Shown piece by piece: positions 22,711-36,779 of a stretch of DNA of 64,000 bases (positions are counted from its first letter, which is position 1; each line of letters begins with the position of its first letter). This stretch comes from Gerris lacustris (taxonomy: Eukaryota; Arthropoda; Insecta; Hemiptera; Gerridae): positions 63,892,388 to 63,956,387 of the forward strand of contig OX578277.1 in assembly GCA_951217055.1 (NCBI GenBank), given 5' to 3'. Both the position numbers and the translations under genes were made by a program. The notes under the pieces are model-generated. The model was not told the origin of the DNA and searched no databases. It worked only from the letters and a program-made list of their open reading frames with translations.

Positions 22711-25638
22711 AAAAAAAGAAGAAAATAATAAAATAAAATTGCAAAAAAATTTTCAATATTTTTAACTTAACAATATATTTTCAATTAAATGTTTTGATTG
22801 ATTCAAATAAATAATAAATAGGATAGAATTAATTGCACATAAATTGCAACTTTCCTTTAGGCTATAATTCTTGTTATGAAAGTATATCCTTAGTGTGGAA
22901 ATGTATCTACGCATTTCACATTTATTAGTAATGAATGGAAATATTTTTATTATAATACTATACTCAATTTTTTTTTATCTACCTGGGGTTGGACCCGAAG
23001 ACATATTAGATCAAATAGGTCCTATTTCCACTAATGTAATAATAATAGGTTAATAAAGGACGGTGAAGGTGGAGGAGGCAACCACTTGACACATCCACTT
23101 AATGTGTTAACCACTATAAAGCATGTCTTACTACGTAGTAAAACATACCTCTAGTATGTTGTAAGGAGGTACGTCTAGTACCTCTCTTAGAATCTGACCA
23201 TAACCAGATACGTCGATTTTAACCTTCGCTTAAGGCGAACCGTGAGAACGCTAATCTCGTTTACACTAATCCCTCTAAGCGTAAATAAGTTTACTAAAAA
23301 AATAAAATAAATAAATAAAGCTTATACAGATGCTATACATGGATTAATTGACATTTCTGGCTTGTAGTATTGATTTTCAAAAGTATTTAATTTATCTCTC
23401 TTTTCGTCTTACCCAAATTCACTGCTAAGGATGAATTATTATTAGTAAATCCATCTATAAATGGGATCAATTATATATACTATTTTATTAAATTATATAT
23501 CCTCAATTTTTATTCAATTATATTATACTATTTTATTAAATTTGCAATTTCTTTCCACAATTAAAAATTGGAGTAAACCGTTAGGTATCACTTATAACTA
23601 TTTGAACGATTTTTCAACTAAATATATTCATTATTAGTGCCTGAAGTCAAAATCATGTTTTAAGAGCGTATGTGTAATATTGTCTTGTATATACGAATAT
23701 CTCATACATCTTATAATAAAGCACACATCTTTGCAAAGTGAAAAAAATGGGGAAAAAATAAAATGTCTCTCAAAAAAATTGGTATTGTTGATAAGGTACT
23801 TGCTAGCTATGCTATTAAAATATATATTCCTTGTGCATACATAATTATAATTATATGTAATAACTTGTACATATGTTTGTAATTTCAAGAAAACACGATT
23901 TTACTCATTTAATTTATTAACTACTTCTAATATGCTATGCATGTTCTGCTTTTGTGTTATTGAAAATTTAATTTTAGATTATGAAAATGTGTTTACTGTT
24001 AAGTATGTCAGAGAGAGGTAGACGGATTAACACAAAGAGGAGGTTGTCAGAAAAGTAGGTAGTGGCAAGGGAAGAGAGGAGGGGGATATTTTAGCTGACA
24101 TTATAGAAGGGTGCTGGGACGTGTTACACTACACCTAGCATGGCGGGGGGGGGGGGGGGGGGGGTGATGCCAGAAGGGTGAAGCAAGCTGGAACCGAGAG
24201 AAGCTAGGACGACATAACGTCACAGGAGAAAGCCCAGGGGCTGATATGGTGAGACGTCACATAAATCTCGTCTCTTAGTCTCACGTGACGTCATCCTACT
24301 CCTCTCTAACGAGCCTAGCTAACTCACAGCTTCGGATATATTTCCATGAAACCTTACCTTGTCTTTTCAACTTCACACTCTGTCTAGCTTGCAAATTATA
24401 ATCTATAATATGCTTTATAGTTAGAAATTCTTCAACATATAATAAACTTCTTAAATGTGAACTTTATACTCACAAGAAACTACTGTTTCTAGTGAAAACT
24501 TAAATAAAATAATAATAATATGGGAGAAGGTTAATATTATAAATCAGCTAAATCCAAAAAAGGCATACCCTCAAAATATTTAAATGCCTATTTTTTTTAA
24601 TGTGCTATATTTTTATCTTTAATTATTGTTATAATGTTTTGTTTTATTCTTTACAGGTGCGTTTTTTGGTTACTATTTTTTTATCTTCAAGAATATTTCC
24701 TATTGATCTGTGAGTATTATTTTTTAATGAAGATTGCTTTGTCATTACTTGAAATTATTGTCAATTGAAAATAGAAAGCGTTCATAACTTATTAAGTTTC
24801 TAAATTTAAGTTGTTATCTATACTTAAGTTGCTAAAAGTGTTAGCAGGCTCTTACAATTAGTATCATAGAAATAATGTCCACTCTCCTTGTAATTCTGCT
24901 GAGGCTGAGGGCAGTATTTACTTGGTATTTAGATTTATGGAGTGGTGTTTGGATTAATTCAAAGTTAGACTTGTCAAATGACTTGAAAAGACTTTCTTAA
25001 TTGAGAAGTATTACCGATTAGCTTAATTGAAAATCTGCAAACATATGCATTTTATAATTGTACCATGTAAACATATTAAAAAATATTTATTTATTAACTA
25101 TATAATTATTAGTGTATATAAATGTAAGATATGACTATTTATTTTTTCTCCGTCTGTTTGTGATCTAAAATATTTTCTTCGTAATATTATAAGGATCAAA
25201 TAATATACATAAGATCATGACAAAAATTATATTTTTTACCCATAGTAAGTTCAAAGAAATCGTAAAATGTTTACAATTTTATTCAAACATTTATATTATA
25301 CGTAAAATCCCAGATTATAAGACTTGATTATATTTTAGGGATTTCACCTAGGGATAGGGCCCAGGTTCCTTGAGCCCGCAGTTTGACACATTATACAGTT
25401 ATACTTTCCCCTCATCCCTAGTGTCTAAATGTGTGCGTTTCTCCAGAATATTTTGCATGTTAGACCCTACTCTTTTGTAAAATCCTCAACAAGAGCGAGG
25501 GCGGTTTGAATAAATTAGCACTCGTTTAATTATTCAGCTGAGTTAAAATCCTGGGTACTTCATGAATGTGTTAATATTTTCTGGGTATCGCACTCCCAAC
25601 CAAACCGGGATTACAATTACCTGGTAAGAAAAATGTTA

Positions 25639-25642
<4 letters not shown>
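22711..25642. other. AT-rich DNA, gene-free as far as seen
   Basis: Contains a 23-base G run (24142-24164) inside a purine-rich G+C-richer patch (24010-24330), and another unexplained patch at 23040-23280 (ggtggaggaggcaaccac and on). The 84-codon minus ORF at 23634 is low-complexity and unsupported. Confidence 0.45.
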
Positions 25643-25708
<66 letters not shown>

Positions 25709-25717
25709 TGTGTGTGT
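25643..25717. repeat. (TA)n(TG)n microsatellite
   Basis: TA repeats ending in a short TG tract. Confidence 0.95.
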
Positions 25718-28700
25718 ATTATAACAGTTTAAATGTATTCATATTTGAAAATGTACATCTCTTAAAATATGAATTTATAAAATAAACCTATATATGTAAA
25801 GATTATTATTATTATGTATTTTGTGCGCGTAAGATAAAGTTCAAAATGTATTTTGCATAAATGGAGTATTTACATATATGTTTAAACCAAAAAATAGTGA
25901 ATTGTAAATTAGTGTAAATAGTATGTAGTATGTATTGGTTTTATTTCTTTAATAAATATAAAAAAATTGTATTAATAAATAACTATTTTTAAAAACATAA
26001 AATGAACTAGATTAAGTATTTATTAAACTATAGGAGAGATGGATTAGGTTATTTACTGAAAGTTATTTCTTGTATTGGATATATCGCTATTTTTCAGAAT
26101 CAAAGAAAATAATATTTTAAAATAAATATAATGACATTAAATGTCCCTGTCTAATTACTGAAATCAGTGATTTTGACTTCACTGAATCTTTGCTTCTAAG
26201 ATTTGAGGGTTTAGTAGTTAAAAATAGATTTTTTTTTCTGTTTTTTTATTTTATTTTTTTTTTTTTGTTTAACTGTAATAATGGTGGAACAACAAATGTG
26301 CTTTATTTTACCTTGTATTTAAAAGAAATGTCTTTAACTAGAACTTATTACTAACATTTGTTTAAATAAAACAACATAAAAATTGATACGATTTTAATAA
26401 TCCTCGAAAGCAAATGTTTTATTCAGACCACAGGTTTCTTAACTTATTTAAGAATTAGGATAATTTGATTAATTTTACAAAATATTTATTAAAACAAGTA
26501 TCATTGTACATTTCTAAACAGTTTTACTGCTTAAGATAATTTTCAAGTAGGTATACAGTTATTCATTTTTAGACTGATAAAAAAATCCATGGATCTTGAA
26601 ATTTTAAATAAATCTTGAATTACTATTTGTTTGGTAATTCATTTCTAAAAATCTTTTACTCTTTAAAAACTACTTACATGTATGTGTCCCATAAAACATG
26701 CCTTCACTACCTTTTCATCGATCAATGAGAACAATATTTCATCCCTGCAATAAAAAAAAAAAAAAAAACAATAAATAAATTTAAAAAAATAGAAATTTCA
26801 AATATTAGATGGATGATATTTATATTTTAAAGGCGTGCCCGTCTAAATTTATCACCTAAAAACATTTTGTGATATATTCCCGGCGTAAATATAAACCAAC
26901 CCCGTAATTATAGTAATGTTGAAGAAGTAATAATCTTATATCTTTGATCCTCAGCGAAACTTCTTACTCTACCTGCATCTTGCATCCCTTGTTTCCTAAC
27001 AAGCTGTAATTATTCCTTCACACTTTTTCTACTATCTTTTTCATCCATTCTTATTGAGTTTTATTTTTTATTAGGTTTAATTTGTAGTTTTCTTTGTAGT
27101 TATTCAATATTTTTTTATTTTAGTTACATCCGGTTTGATTATAACATATATATACTTTTTTTTTACGGTCCCGTTATTATTTCTTTATTAAGTAAGGACT
27201 AGTTTTTCTGCATGGTTTGTGGCTTGTTTTACCGTTTCAGTTTGTTTGTATTAGTATTTAATGTGCAACTGAATTATTTCTAAAAAATGCATTGTCTAGG
27301 ATCACTTCACGTATAAAATACTTGTTTCAACATTACAAATAAATATTAGAGGGCATTTGGCGTCGAACTAACTTAAGTTGAACCTTCATTTTATCTCTAG
27401 AGTATTTACGCCAAATCCCCCACCCTAGCAGTAAAATCAAGGAAAAAAGACTATAGATATGAGATAAAAGGGACATTTATTAACACATAGGATCTAACCA
27501 TCTTTAACTTATATAACGTTGTTATACACAGGTACCAATTTCGTAAGCTTTACCATCTTAGTTCCATACCCTTAACTTAATTCCTTTCATTCTTGACAAG
27601 CATAGGACAGTTACAAAGATTCTCTTGGCGGAACGATTGATTGTCATCCTATTCACTTTACTCAAAGTCTTGCCACATTTATTTGCTTCTTTCCTGAACA
27701 TTCTCGTTCTTAAACAAGTGTTCTTGGTGACCAAGTGTTCCAATCACGTGCATATTTTTCTATGACCCTTTGTGGTTTCCTTATAGAGTGTGCTCTGGAG
27801 TGTTGATCTGGATCGCGAGTACATTCTGGTATAACACAAAGTATACAACAGTTCCAATGATGTCTGATCATCTTATATCAAAAACTCCCTCAAAGGAAAC
27901 GATTTGCGAATGTTTGGAGTCTGTTGGTATCATTATGGTTATTTTTCACGTCTCACGGCCATAAAAAAATGCTTAGAAACAAAAGGTAAAACAACAGACT
28001 TTTTTAAAAATATCATTGATTCTTTCGATTAAGGTTTATGAAATTAACTCAGTCATAATAAACTTTACAAGTCTTTAGTTAGTAATCCAATGAAGAATTT
28101 TTGGGCATCAAATGATAACCCATTACTTTTTAACAAAATCTCATTTGTGATAACTAACTTTAAGGTATTTAAATGACCTTTTTTCTTTTCAATATATTAT
28201 GTATTATGTATTATTTATTGATTATATTGCATAGTTATGCAGTGTGAGTATTTTACACTGAAGAGATATGAAGGTTAAAAGGGTGACGCTGAGGTTAACT
28301 CGTCCATACAATTGAATCGTGCAATGAAAAGGAACAGTGGTCTCTTCACAGCCTTGAATTCTATTTACTCTGTACCTCCTGGCGTGACTATCTGTACACA
28401 CATCTAGCTATACTATACCTATACTTATACCTACTCACCTTTACACTCTCTGCTTGACTATAAACTATGCATTTTGTGTACGCTTTAATAATACAACTTT
28501 TCAACTCATTACAAACATGGATAATTGCTTATTTAGAACCATGTAGCATTTTTTTATATCTCTACTAGACATACATTTTTTTTCACATTTCCAAGTTAAT
28601 TAATCTTCTCACCTCTGAATATATAAATAATTTCTTGTCGGATATTTGAAAAAAATAAAATAGAAGTATGTGTATGTGTCTCGTTTTATTCTCGTCATAA

Positions 28701-31700
28701 ACGCTCTTGTATATTTATGTTAAGTAAACGTAATATTATATTTCTTAAAACTGAAATACTAAAAATTGATCAGTGTATTGGCAAATTAAAATTGTAAATA
28801 TTTAAAACTAAATAGAACATTTTAACTGAGCATCTCAATGGTAATTGTAACTGAGTTGTTAACATTTTACTGTTCATAACCAATTTAGGGAGTCGATAAG
28901 GCGATGTATATTAAAACTTCGCTATTGCAATTTAACTGATAACAAACAGACTATATTTTTTAAGTTTTACTCACTATGAGAAATTTAGACTATTTTTATT
29001 TTATTTTTTTTTTTTACTGCTATAATTATTTTGTAGATTATTGCGAATATATGTATTTATGAAAATAATTTAATAACAACTTAACAACAAGCGTTAGATA
29101 TATAAAAGAAGAGGAGAGTAATTAGTTTTAACCTATCTAAAAAATTTTATTTATTATATATTATTTATTATTTTTAATCTATCTAAAAAATATTGAGAAT
29201 CACTAGGAAATGTTGAAATTGAATCTTAATCGAATATATATACATTTTGTTTTACCAATATTTCAAAATTGTATTCAACTGTTAGGATTTTATTTTGTTT
29301 CACAAAATATTAGCCTAAATGATTAACTTACTTTAGAAAAAATAATAATTTTGAATTATCTTTATAACAGTGCGAAACTTTATCTAAAAATTAAAATGAG
29401 CTAGTTTACTTACTGGTGAGAAGATAGAAGTTATGATCCATCCTGAAGCCAGAGCGGGAATGAAGGAGGATTCTCTTTATGACCTAACCAAATTCGACAC
29501 GCTTATAAACACCAGGTGGGGTGCTAAAAAAACGACCGTAGCAACTTCAGTCTAAAGCTTCTGACTGCGGAACCATACGTGTATCCAACCATACCCCTAG
29601 ACCTAGGTGAGGAGGTAACAGGGACGTGCTTTCACTTTTGGGGACAGCTTTTATACAATCTACGGAGGTTTTTATACTTAAAGAATACAATGACGCAAGA
29701 GAAAACATTTTGAAGTCTGTTTTTGTCCGATTTCTATAGTTTGTTTCAAACTTCTAAGACCTACTTCTTGTGAAAGTCTAATTTGTTTCTACCTGCTGTT
29801 TACAGATATTCAGCTGAAACGTATAATTTTTAAACTTTTCAGAAGTTAAAGCAAATACTTATTTGTATGATTAAACTTAAAGCTTTTCTTACCGGCTAAG
29901 AATGATGTATATCTAATATAATAAACAATAATTCCTTATTTTCATTCTGGCTGTAATATTTCTAAATACGCTTTGTTATTTTATATTATATCGTTTTAGC
30001 GAATTTTCAAAGAAAATTAAGCTATTGCAATGGCTTCAAAATTTATGTAATGCGAATTTTTGAAAATTTTCTCCATGAAAATCCGTTTCAGACCATTCTC
30101 AATCGATTCCTGAAATTTAACACTTTTTTTTATGTATGTATATATGTATGTGTCACTCCAGACGATATCTCACGCTATAGGATGCACTTAAAAAATCCAA
30201 ACAAATTTTAAAATGTCAATAATATCAAAAGAAAAGATGAGTTCGGTGGCCAGCATTTTTTGGGTTCATTTAGGGGTCCAATTTTGACAATTTAGGGTAA
30301 AAAATTGCAAGAAATGTGTTTTTTTCATTTTACCTTACTTGAAAATATGACAAAAGTGTACATAAGAACAATTACTGTACTCTTAAAAAGCTTTCCAACG
30401 ACGTGCGTCTTGATGGGTATATACTATTTTGACTTTTGTATACCCCGTACCCCAGTGTACTAATTTTTTTTTCACCCATCCAAATTCTAAACCAAAATTG
30501 TCCTCTATTATCATAAGTCAATTATACGCAGATTTCTTTGAAAATTCGCTCATTAAGTCTTGGTGCATGACTGAACTTTTTCAATTCCTCACTCAATTAT
30601 TACTACATTTTCTGATTGACACTCTATCTATATCGACAAATCTATTTACAGAATAATTTATTTTGTTTTAACTATTGTTTAACTTATTTGTTAATTTACA
30701 AGACTTCAAATTATTGCAATAAAACATGTTTATCAAATTTAGGTGAAGACTTGTCTATGTATGCATGTACAAATAACTGATTGGCAACTTTTAATAACAT
30801 TATGTAGGTACAGTCTTAACATTTCTTATTTAACTTATCGTTCAATTTGATTACTTCTTGACTTTTCCCCAAAGAATTATTCATTTCTGAAGAAATAGAA
30901 GAGGGTATAATATAATGGAGCATGAATAATTTAATTGAAATTAATAAATCGTACATTTATTATAATACACACTTTAACTATTCCTGTGTTTAATGATAAT
31001 TGAAATGTATTAATCATTTTAAATGTAAAAGTAAATAAGTATAAAATAAAATTGAGATTATATTATAATACAACAGTAATAAATTTTAACTTAGTTTATA
31101 ATTACGAATTATTTTATAATTTGCAGTGTATAATGACGAAGTTAGTTTATCAATTTGTTCAAGGTTTTAGTTTTGTTTGTGAAGAGTATATAGCTTCAAT
31201 TCTACTATAGACCAAATGATTGTTATGCACTTATAAAAAATTATGATGGTTGGAACTTATGGAAGCAGCATAAGATATTTTCTTCTATTGCACAAGAATG
31301 TGAATTTTCTCTTCTTTAATCTTTTTAGCTTTATTGGTTTTTATAACTAAAGTGTATCCTATTCTGCAAATGATACTCATAATGTTGAATTTATATCTTA
31401 ATTTTCCTAGACAATTTTGGTTGTATTTCAATTTATTATTGAATGTAATTAATTATTATTTTAATGGGCAAACTGATTACCGAGTTGTTTTTTACAATTT
31501 AAAATTAGTAATTTCTATGTTTTACTTTTTTTATTACCGTTTTTCGTTATTACCGTTCTAATCACGTGAATCTTTTTCTATGACTCCTTTTTATTATTTC
31601 TTTTTTTATTACCATTTTTCCGGAATTTTAGTGATTGTATTACGAATCCTACCCTAAAATTCGGACTTTTAACGTTTATTAGTTAAAAATTTTAACGTTT

Positions 31701-32059
31701 ATTAGTTAGTTTATTAGTTAGAAATTCATTAACTAATGTCTCGATTTTTACCGTGGGTTGTAGGTAAGAATCTGTGGCCGTGAATGTTTTGTTTTATGTT
31801 AAGAAGAATCCTATCAAGATGAAAACAGGGAAAATAGCTATAAGAATTAGAGAGAGAAGCTTAGGAAGTGCTTGTTTGTTCTATAAAAATAACAAACTGA
31901 GACAGCTGGTGTTTAGATCGAACTGAACGCAGTGCAAACAACAAACCTTTAAACTCGTCCTACAAGACCTCCTATACATACATAGGACTAGTTTAGCTAT
32001 CACTTCTCGTCTTTTCTTAATCGATATTAATATTTATATTTCTTAATATTTATTTTATT
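25718..32059. other. Long AT-rich stretch without recognised genes
   Basis: Unique-looking AT-rich sequence. Two short ORFs face each other at 27558-27743 (minus) and 27770-27964 (plus); neither has a recognised domain. G+C-richer patches occur at 28290-28470 and 29440-29640 without exon evidence. 31680-31735 carries a short tandem of 'aacgtttattagtta'. A (T)n-rich stretch is at 26225-26270. Confidence 0.45.
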
Positions 32060-32239
32060 TTAATTTAAATCAAATTATAATTATCATTAACTACGGGAGA
32101 CATACAGAGAAAAATAGACCCTAGCACCGGGCCTGTAACGGATGTATAGGAGGCCCGTGGTTCATGTCCCGGTGCTGGGGTCTATTTTTCTGTGTATGTC
32201 TCCCGTAGTTAATGATAATTATAATTTGATTTAAATTAA
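32060..32239. repeat. 180 bp palindromic repeat with tRNA-like core
   Basis: Left arm 32060-32131 and right arm 32168-32239 are nearly perfect reverse complements, including ttaactacgggagacatac; the 36 nt loop contains 'gcccgtggttcatg'. The right half matches, in sequence and order, the minus-strand SINE-like repeat at 62256-62440: a tRNA T-arm-like segment, then a 'tctgtgtatgtctcccg'-type segment, then 'aattataatttgattt'. The palindrome therefore looks like an inverted duplication of the 3' half of that repeat. Confidence 0.7.
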
Positions 32240-33566
32240 AATTTAATCTTTCCGTAGTTTGAATTGAATACTACCTAAAACTTAAAAATTTGAATTTATT
32301 TTATTGATATTTGCATCTTTTAGAGTACGGTTTACTGCATATAGTCAGCAAGCAATGTCGATTTAGATAAATACTCATTGAATATGTGAAAACAAGCTGA
32401 TATCGACTACTTCAGGTGAACAATTTGAAAAATTACTGATTAATCGGGGTAAAAGTGGGAGTGATTAGTAAAAAGAAAACTTATATGTGATATTAATAAT
32501 TGATTCGACGATTGTAGTAAGGACATTAATATGAATACATATGTTTAATCTATACACATAACAAGTAAATATGTTGTGACCTTTTTTTTTTTTAGCTGAA
32601 TAGCGAAATTGATGGATACTTCTTAAATAACACGTACAGAACCGAACAGAACATGCATTTTCTCCCTGTCCATTCCATATCTGAGTTTTAAAACTTAAAA
32701 CTGGTTGAAGAAAATTTATTTATTTTTATAAACGGATTGCGCTAATATGTCAGTGGGATTTTGGTTTATCAAAAAATATTGAGTAGATGTAGAGTAATAA
32801 AAGATGGAAGGACATGGTTGCTGTTAGGCTCTCCATTCTTTTATGAACTATTACGCATTTTATTTCATGGCTTAGTCTACATTGTAGCACTAGGAATTAT
32901 ATCCACTGATCTAAGCGCATGAGCCCCACGTGAAGTGTGGGAGGAAGACTGGTTTTATATAAATTAAGATCTGGAAATAATTTAGGTGCTTATTTTATTA
33001 CTTTTTAATGCTGTTAATCATCTAATAATATTAATAATATTATGCAAAGATATATATGTAATATATACAAAGAAAACAGTAAAACACTATATCAAAACAA
33101 ATGTTGATGTAAACTGCCAATCGATAGATATTTTGGCTGAGATTTACAAAAATAAAAAAAAACTTTTTCTCTTCTTCTTTTCTGAGGGAATCCGCCTGAA
33201 AAATTGTTATTTATATAGTGGAAAGAAAGATAAGACTGAACGCATCCTTACGTGACACCTCATCAGACAAGAAATATTACCTTTTACTTTAAAAATATGT
33301 CTGAAGGATTTGAACACACATTTACTGATTATGCGAAATTTAATTACTTCTTTAAAAAAATCTGACGTGCAATATATTTTGAATTTCGTGCATGATATAA
33401 ATAAACATCATACAAATAAGTATTTAAATAAATATTGGAAGGTGTGATAGTTTCACTATAAAATATCTCCTTCATCACAATAATTTCTTATCTAAATTAT
33501 TGTTAGGGTAGTAACTAAAAACAAATACGTATCAATTGTATCTTCCTCTCCTTCCATCCTTCTTTT
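32240..33566. other. AT-rich DNA without supported genes
   Basis: No repeat or gene recognised beyond a tail of the palindromic repeat family to about 32270 (ccgtagtttgaattgaatac). The 89-codon ORF at 32986 is Lys/Ile-rich and looks like chance. Confidence 0.45.
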
Positions 33567-34178
33567 TACTTTCTCATATAAAGAGAAAGTATTGTGATGG
33601 CGCGAAAATTCGATTTTGAGATTTTGATGGATTTACACGTTTTGAGGTCCCCTGAGTCCAAAAAAGTGGTTTTTAAAAAATGTCTGTCCGTCGTCTGTCG
33701 TCTGTCGTCTGTGCAGAAGCCTGGAGCCTTAACTACTGGGCCGATTTTGACGAAATTTGGCATACATGTTCAGAAAAATCATAGCCCGAGGCGAAATCGA
33801 GAAATGAATTTTAGCTCTAAATTTGGGGCCGCTACCCCCCAAAAACTCTGAAAAAACATGAAAAAAAATTATTTCTCAAAAACGGTTCCGACGATTTTGA
33901 TTAAAAAATTCTTAAATGTAGTCCATTTGAATACGAATCCAACGATATAAGCCGTTTTCCCGGGAAAAATCTAGTTCCTGAGAAATTAGCTTAAAACGCG
34001 GACGTAGAGAGCCCGGGTTTGATTCCCCACCCAGGAGAAGTTATTTTTATAATAAATTTTGATGAAAAGTTCAATAATATTTAAATGTACATTTGAAAAC
34101 TAATAAATGGAAACACTGGGCTAAGTAATTATAAACTCGTATATGAGAAAGTTTGTCTGAGTTGTCTCGGACCGATTT
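33567..34178 (+). repeat. Dispersed repeat family 1, copy C, full length
   Basis: The best-preserved copy. The 25 bp end palindrome (33567-33591, TATA in the centre) is followed by the conserved 'gtgatggcgcgaaaattcga' segment, a 'gtctgtcgtctgtcg' stretch expanded here by extra gtctgtc units, and 'gccgattttgacgaaatttgg'. A tRNA B-box-like GGTTTGATTCCCC (34016-34028) and the end 'gtttgtctgagttgtctcgg' complete it. The length of about 612 bp matches copies A and D. An 85-codon ORF begins at the ATG just inside the palindrome, but its frame is not kept in other copies. Confidence 0.75.
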
Positions 34179-34379
34179 GTTTTTATTCTAATGAAGGTTT
34201 CTTGGCTTCTATTCTAAACTATAAGACAAAATTGAAAAACTATATGAACTACATCAATTAAATAAAAAGAAAACCAACAAGGGAGTAATAACCAACAACA
34301 CGTATGATGTATATCATGGCAGCCACAATTATAATAATAAACTAAGAATCATATAAATACAGATCATAAATATAAAGTA
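34179..34379. other. AT-rich spacer between repeats
   Basis: Short unique AT-rich spacer between a family 1 and a family 2 copy; no gene seen. Confidence 0.4.
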
Positions 34380-35226
34380 GTCTGCCATTTGTGCGGCCCA
34401 TATAGCTTCCCCGCTTCCTATGGCGCATTCTTTATTGATTATATGCTTTTATTACCCACTATTGTATTATTTATTTAATTCCCCCCCCCCCCCTTTTTTT
34501 AATCTTTTAAAATTGTTTTGATTTTTTTACATAAACAAAAGTATCAATTTAGCAATATTTAATGTGCGCAAGTGGTTGAAATAAATCTGCTAGGTATCTG
34601 CGGGCTACTTTCAAACCATCCCATGTGTTTTAAAAATCAGATGAGGATACTTTTAAAGATATACTATAGGTGTAAATAAATGTATGTTTGTACGAATGTG
34701 GAAGAGTAACATGTAAGGTTAAACCAGATACAGACCAACATTGGGCTAATTATGACGTACCATCCAAATTTCAATAAAATCGTACACGTTGTTGGTTCCC
34801 AAAAATTGAACGACAGACATACACGGAACCAAAAATATTCTCTTATATCTTAAAAGGATTTCTGTCTTCTGAATTTTTTCATTCGAAGACAGACAAAGAA
34901 CGTTTTTCAGAATGATGTGCACAAATAAAAGAGAAACAACATGGTGCTGAAGGTTGAAACTGAAATGGGACCAACAATGGGCCAATAATGACCTATTATC
35001 CAACTTTCATTAAAATAAACAAGCAGATTTTAAGATATATGTTGGTTTACAAATATGCAACGGCTGACAGATAGACCAACAGACAGAAACGGGACCAAAG
35101 ATGTTCCATGATGTCTGAAACAGATTTCAGTCTAATAATTTTTGCAAAAAAATATTCGTTCTTCAGAACGATCTCACAGCTTCCGTTACCTTCAGTAAGC
35201 TCTGAATCAAAATAAAATTGGCTGCT
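34380..35226 (-). repeat. Dispersed repeat family 2, long minus-strand copy
   Basis: Read on the minus strand it begins near 'agcagccaatttta', continues with 'ggtaacggaagctgtgagat' and 'cgttctgaagaacga', and ends near 34380 with 'ggaagctatatggg' and 'aatggcagact'. A C-run is at 34482-34494. The 'accatccaaatttcaataaaat' type segment occurs twice in slightly different forms (about 34757 and 34998), so the copy has an internal duplication relative to 36249-36720. The two minus ORFs here are chance. Confidence 0.6.
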
Positions 35227-36248
35227 AAGCATCCCAGACCCCAATTGATGTCACTGACCCAGATTATTTTTTTTTATCTCTTATCTTGTTGGATTTAAAA
35301 TCAAATTTAATTTTCTTTACAGCGTTGTATTTCCCTTTTTTTTTCAAAAAAGAAATCAGCCTAAGTTGTTAAAAGTAGAATTGCAAAATTAGAAAAACAT
35401 TTTTCGCTTAGATAAAAAGTTTGAATTTCTTCGGCCTTTTGGTTATCAAATCTTTTGCATATGCGTCCCATGTGAGAAAGGAATTCGAACAGAGAGCATT
35501 CCTTTTGTTTGAATTCCTCTGTCACTAAAGGAAGAATGTAAGGAAGATTTAGATAAAAGAAAGCAAATTAAAATTAGGTTTGGGACAATGACCTGTCTCA
35601 AGAGCTCACGTGCCTTCTAATCAGATGGACCTTATTCTCTTCCTAATTTACCACTCTGTAACTAATTAGTTCTCATTACAACTAAATTATCCTTATCTTC
35701 TGTTTATTTAAATTTAGGAACAAAATCTTAATACGTACAATTGTAAACCTTAACTGCGTCTATAAATGATTAACCTATGTAAATCATATTCATTTAAATA
35801 AAACTCAAGACCTCAAGTTTATAACACCTAGTTATCACCTAAGCAACGTAAATAACTTATAACTAATTATGTGCTATTTCAAGTAATTTTAACTGCGCTA
35901 GTTCAAAAATCTGATACAATTAAGTTAATTAAGGTTCAAATGCCATTAATTTATCTTTTATGCTGTTGTTCAAGTTATGTTTTCTCTTATCCGCTTATAT
36001 TATGTGTTATTATATTACGCTTATTAATATTGTTTCATTCTATGTTAGCAGAATTTTTCAAATATTCATGCTTTCATTACTTATTCTCTTTTCTTCTCCT
36101 AAATTAATTTGTTCTTACAATATTATCTTATAATTTATTATTATTATTATAAATATATTCATGTTCAATGATTGTTTTGTATCGTTATTGTTTTTTATAC
36201 TTCTACATAACTTGAACTCTATTATTTGATTTATTCATTATTGTACTA
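35227..36248. other. AT-rich DNA without recognised genes
   Basis: Nothing beyond AT-rich sequence; the 78-codon ORF at 35871 is hydrophobic low-complexity and unsupported. Confidence 0.45.
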
Positions 36249-36720
36249 GGTTCCGAGCTTAGCGAAGGTAACGGAAGCTATATGTGATCGTTCTGAAGAA
36301 CAAACATTTTTTGTCCCGTGTTACTCTGTCACGTATCATATATCTTGAAAACTGCCACATGAAATTTGGATGGTAGGTCATATGCCCATTGTTTGGCCCA
36401 TATATATTTCAACCTTTCAGCTCATTTGCTTCTCTTTCACATACGCACAACAAACAACCCTTAATTTACGCCTTTATTTTCAAAAGTACACATCTGATGT
36501 TTATGAAATTTGGACGATTTGTCGAAAGTACCTACCTTGCAGATGGCCCAAGATTTCAACCACCTTTGCACATTAAATATTGCGAAATAAATACTTTGAT
36601 TCATTCATGTTCTACTATTTACCTACTACAAGTAAGCAAAACAATTTTTAAACATCAATAAAGCACGTGATTTGATGTGAGGAAGCTATATGACAAACTA
36701 ATTGGTAAACTATTTTTTTT
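36249..36720 (+). repeat. Dispersed repeat family 2, shorter plus copy
   Basis: Begins ttccgagcttagcgaagg and has 'gatcgttctgaagaac', 'atttggatggtaggtcata' and 'gatttcaaccacctttgc' in the same order as 16471-17212. Ends 'gacaaactaattgg' near 36705. Shorter than the other copies through internal deletion. Confidence 0.6.
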
Positions 36721-36779
36721 ATAATAATAAATAATGTCTTAGGTAGAAAATTATCATTAATATTTATTGTAAATAATAA

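Noticed and set aside
24142..24164. Long G run as a regulatory quadruplex
   Set aside because: An uninterrupted homopolymer in a gene-free region; no promoter or transcript context.
27558..27964. Facing ORFs of 61 and 64 codons as a small gene pair
   Set aside because: No domains, no splice or promoter support, length expected by chance.
33594..33851. 85-codon ORF starting just inside the family 1 end palindrome, with similar N-termini at 50787-51002 and 56951-57154
   Set aside because: The similarity follows from DNA homology of the repeat. Downstream the frame is disrupted differently in each copy and no domain is recognisable.
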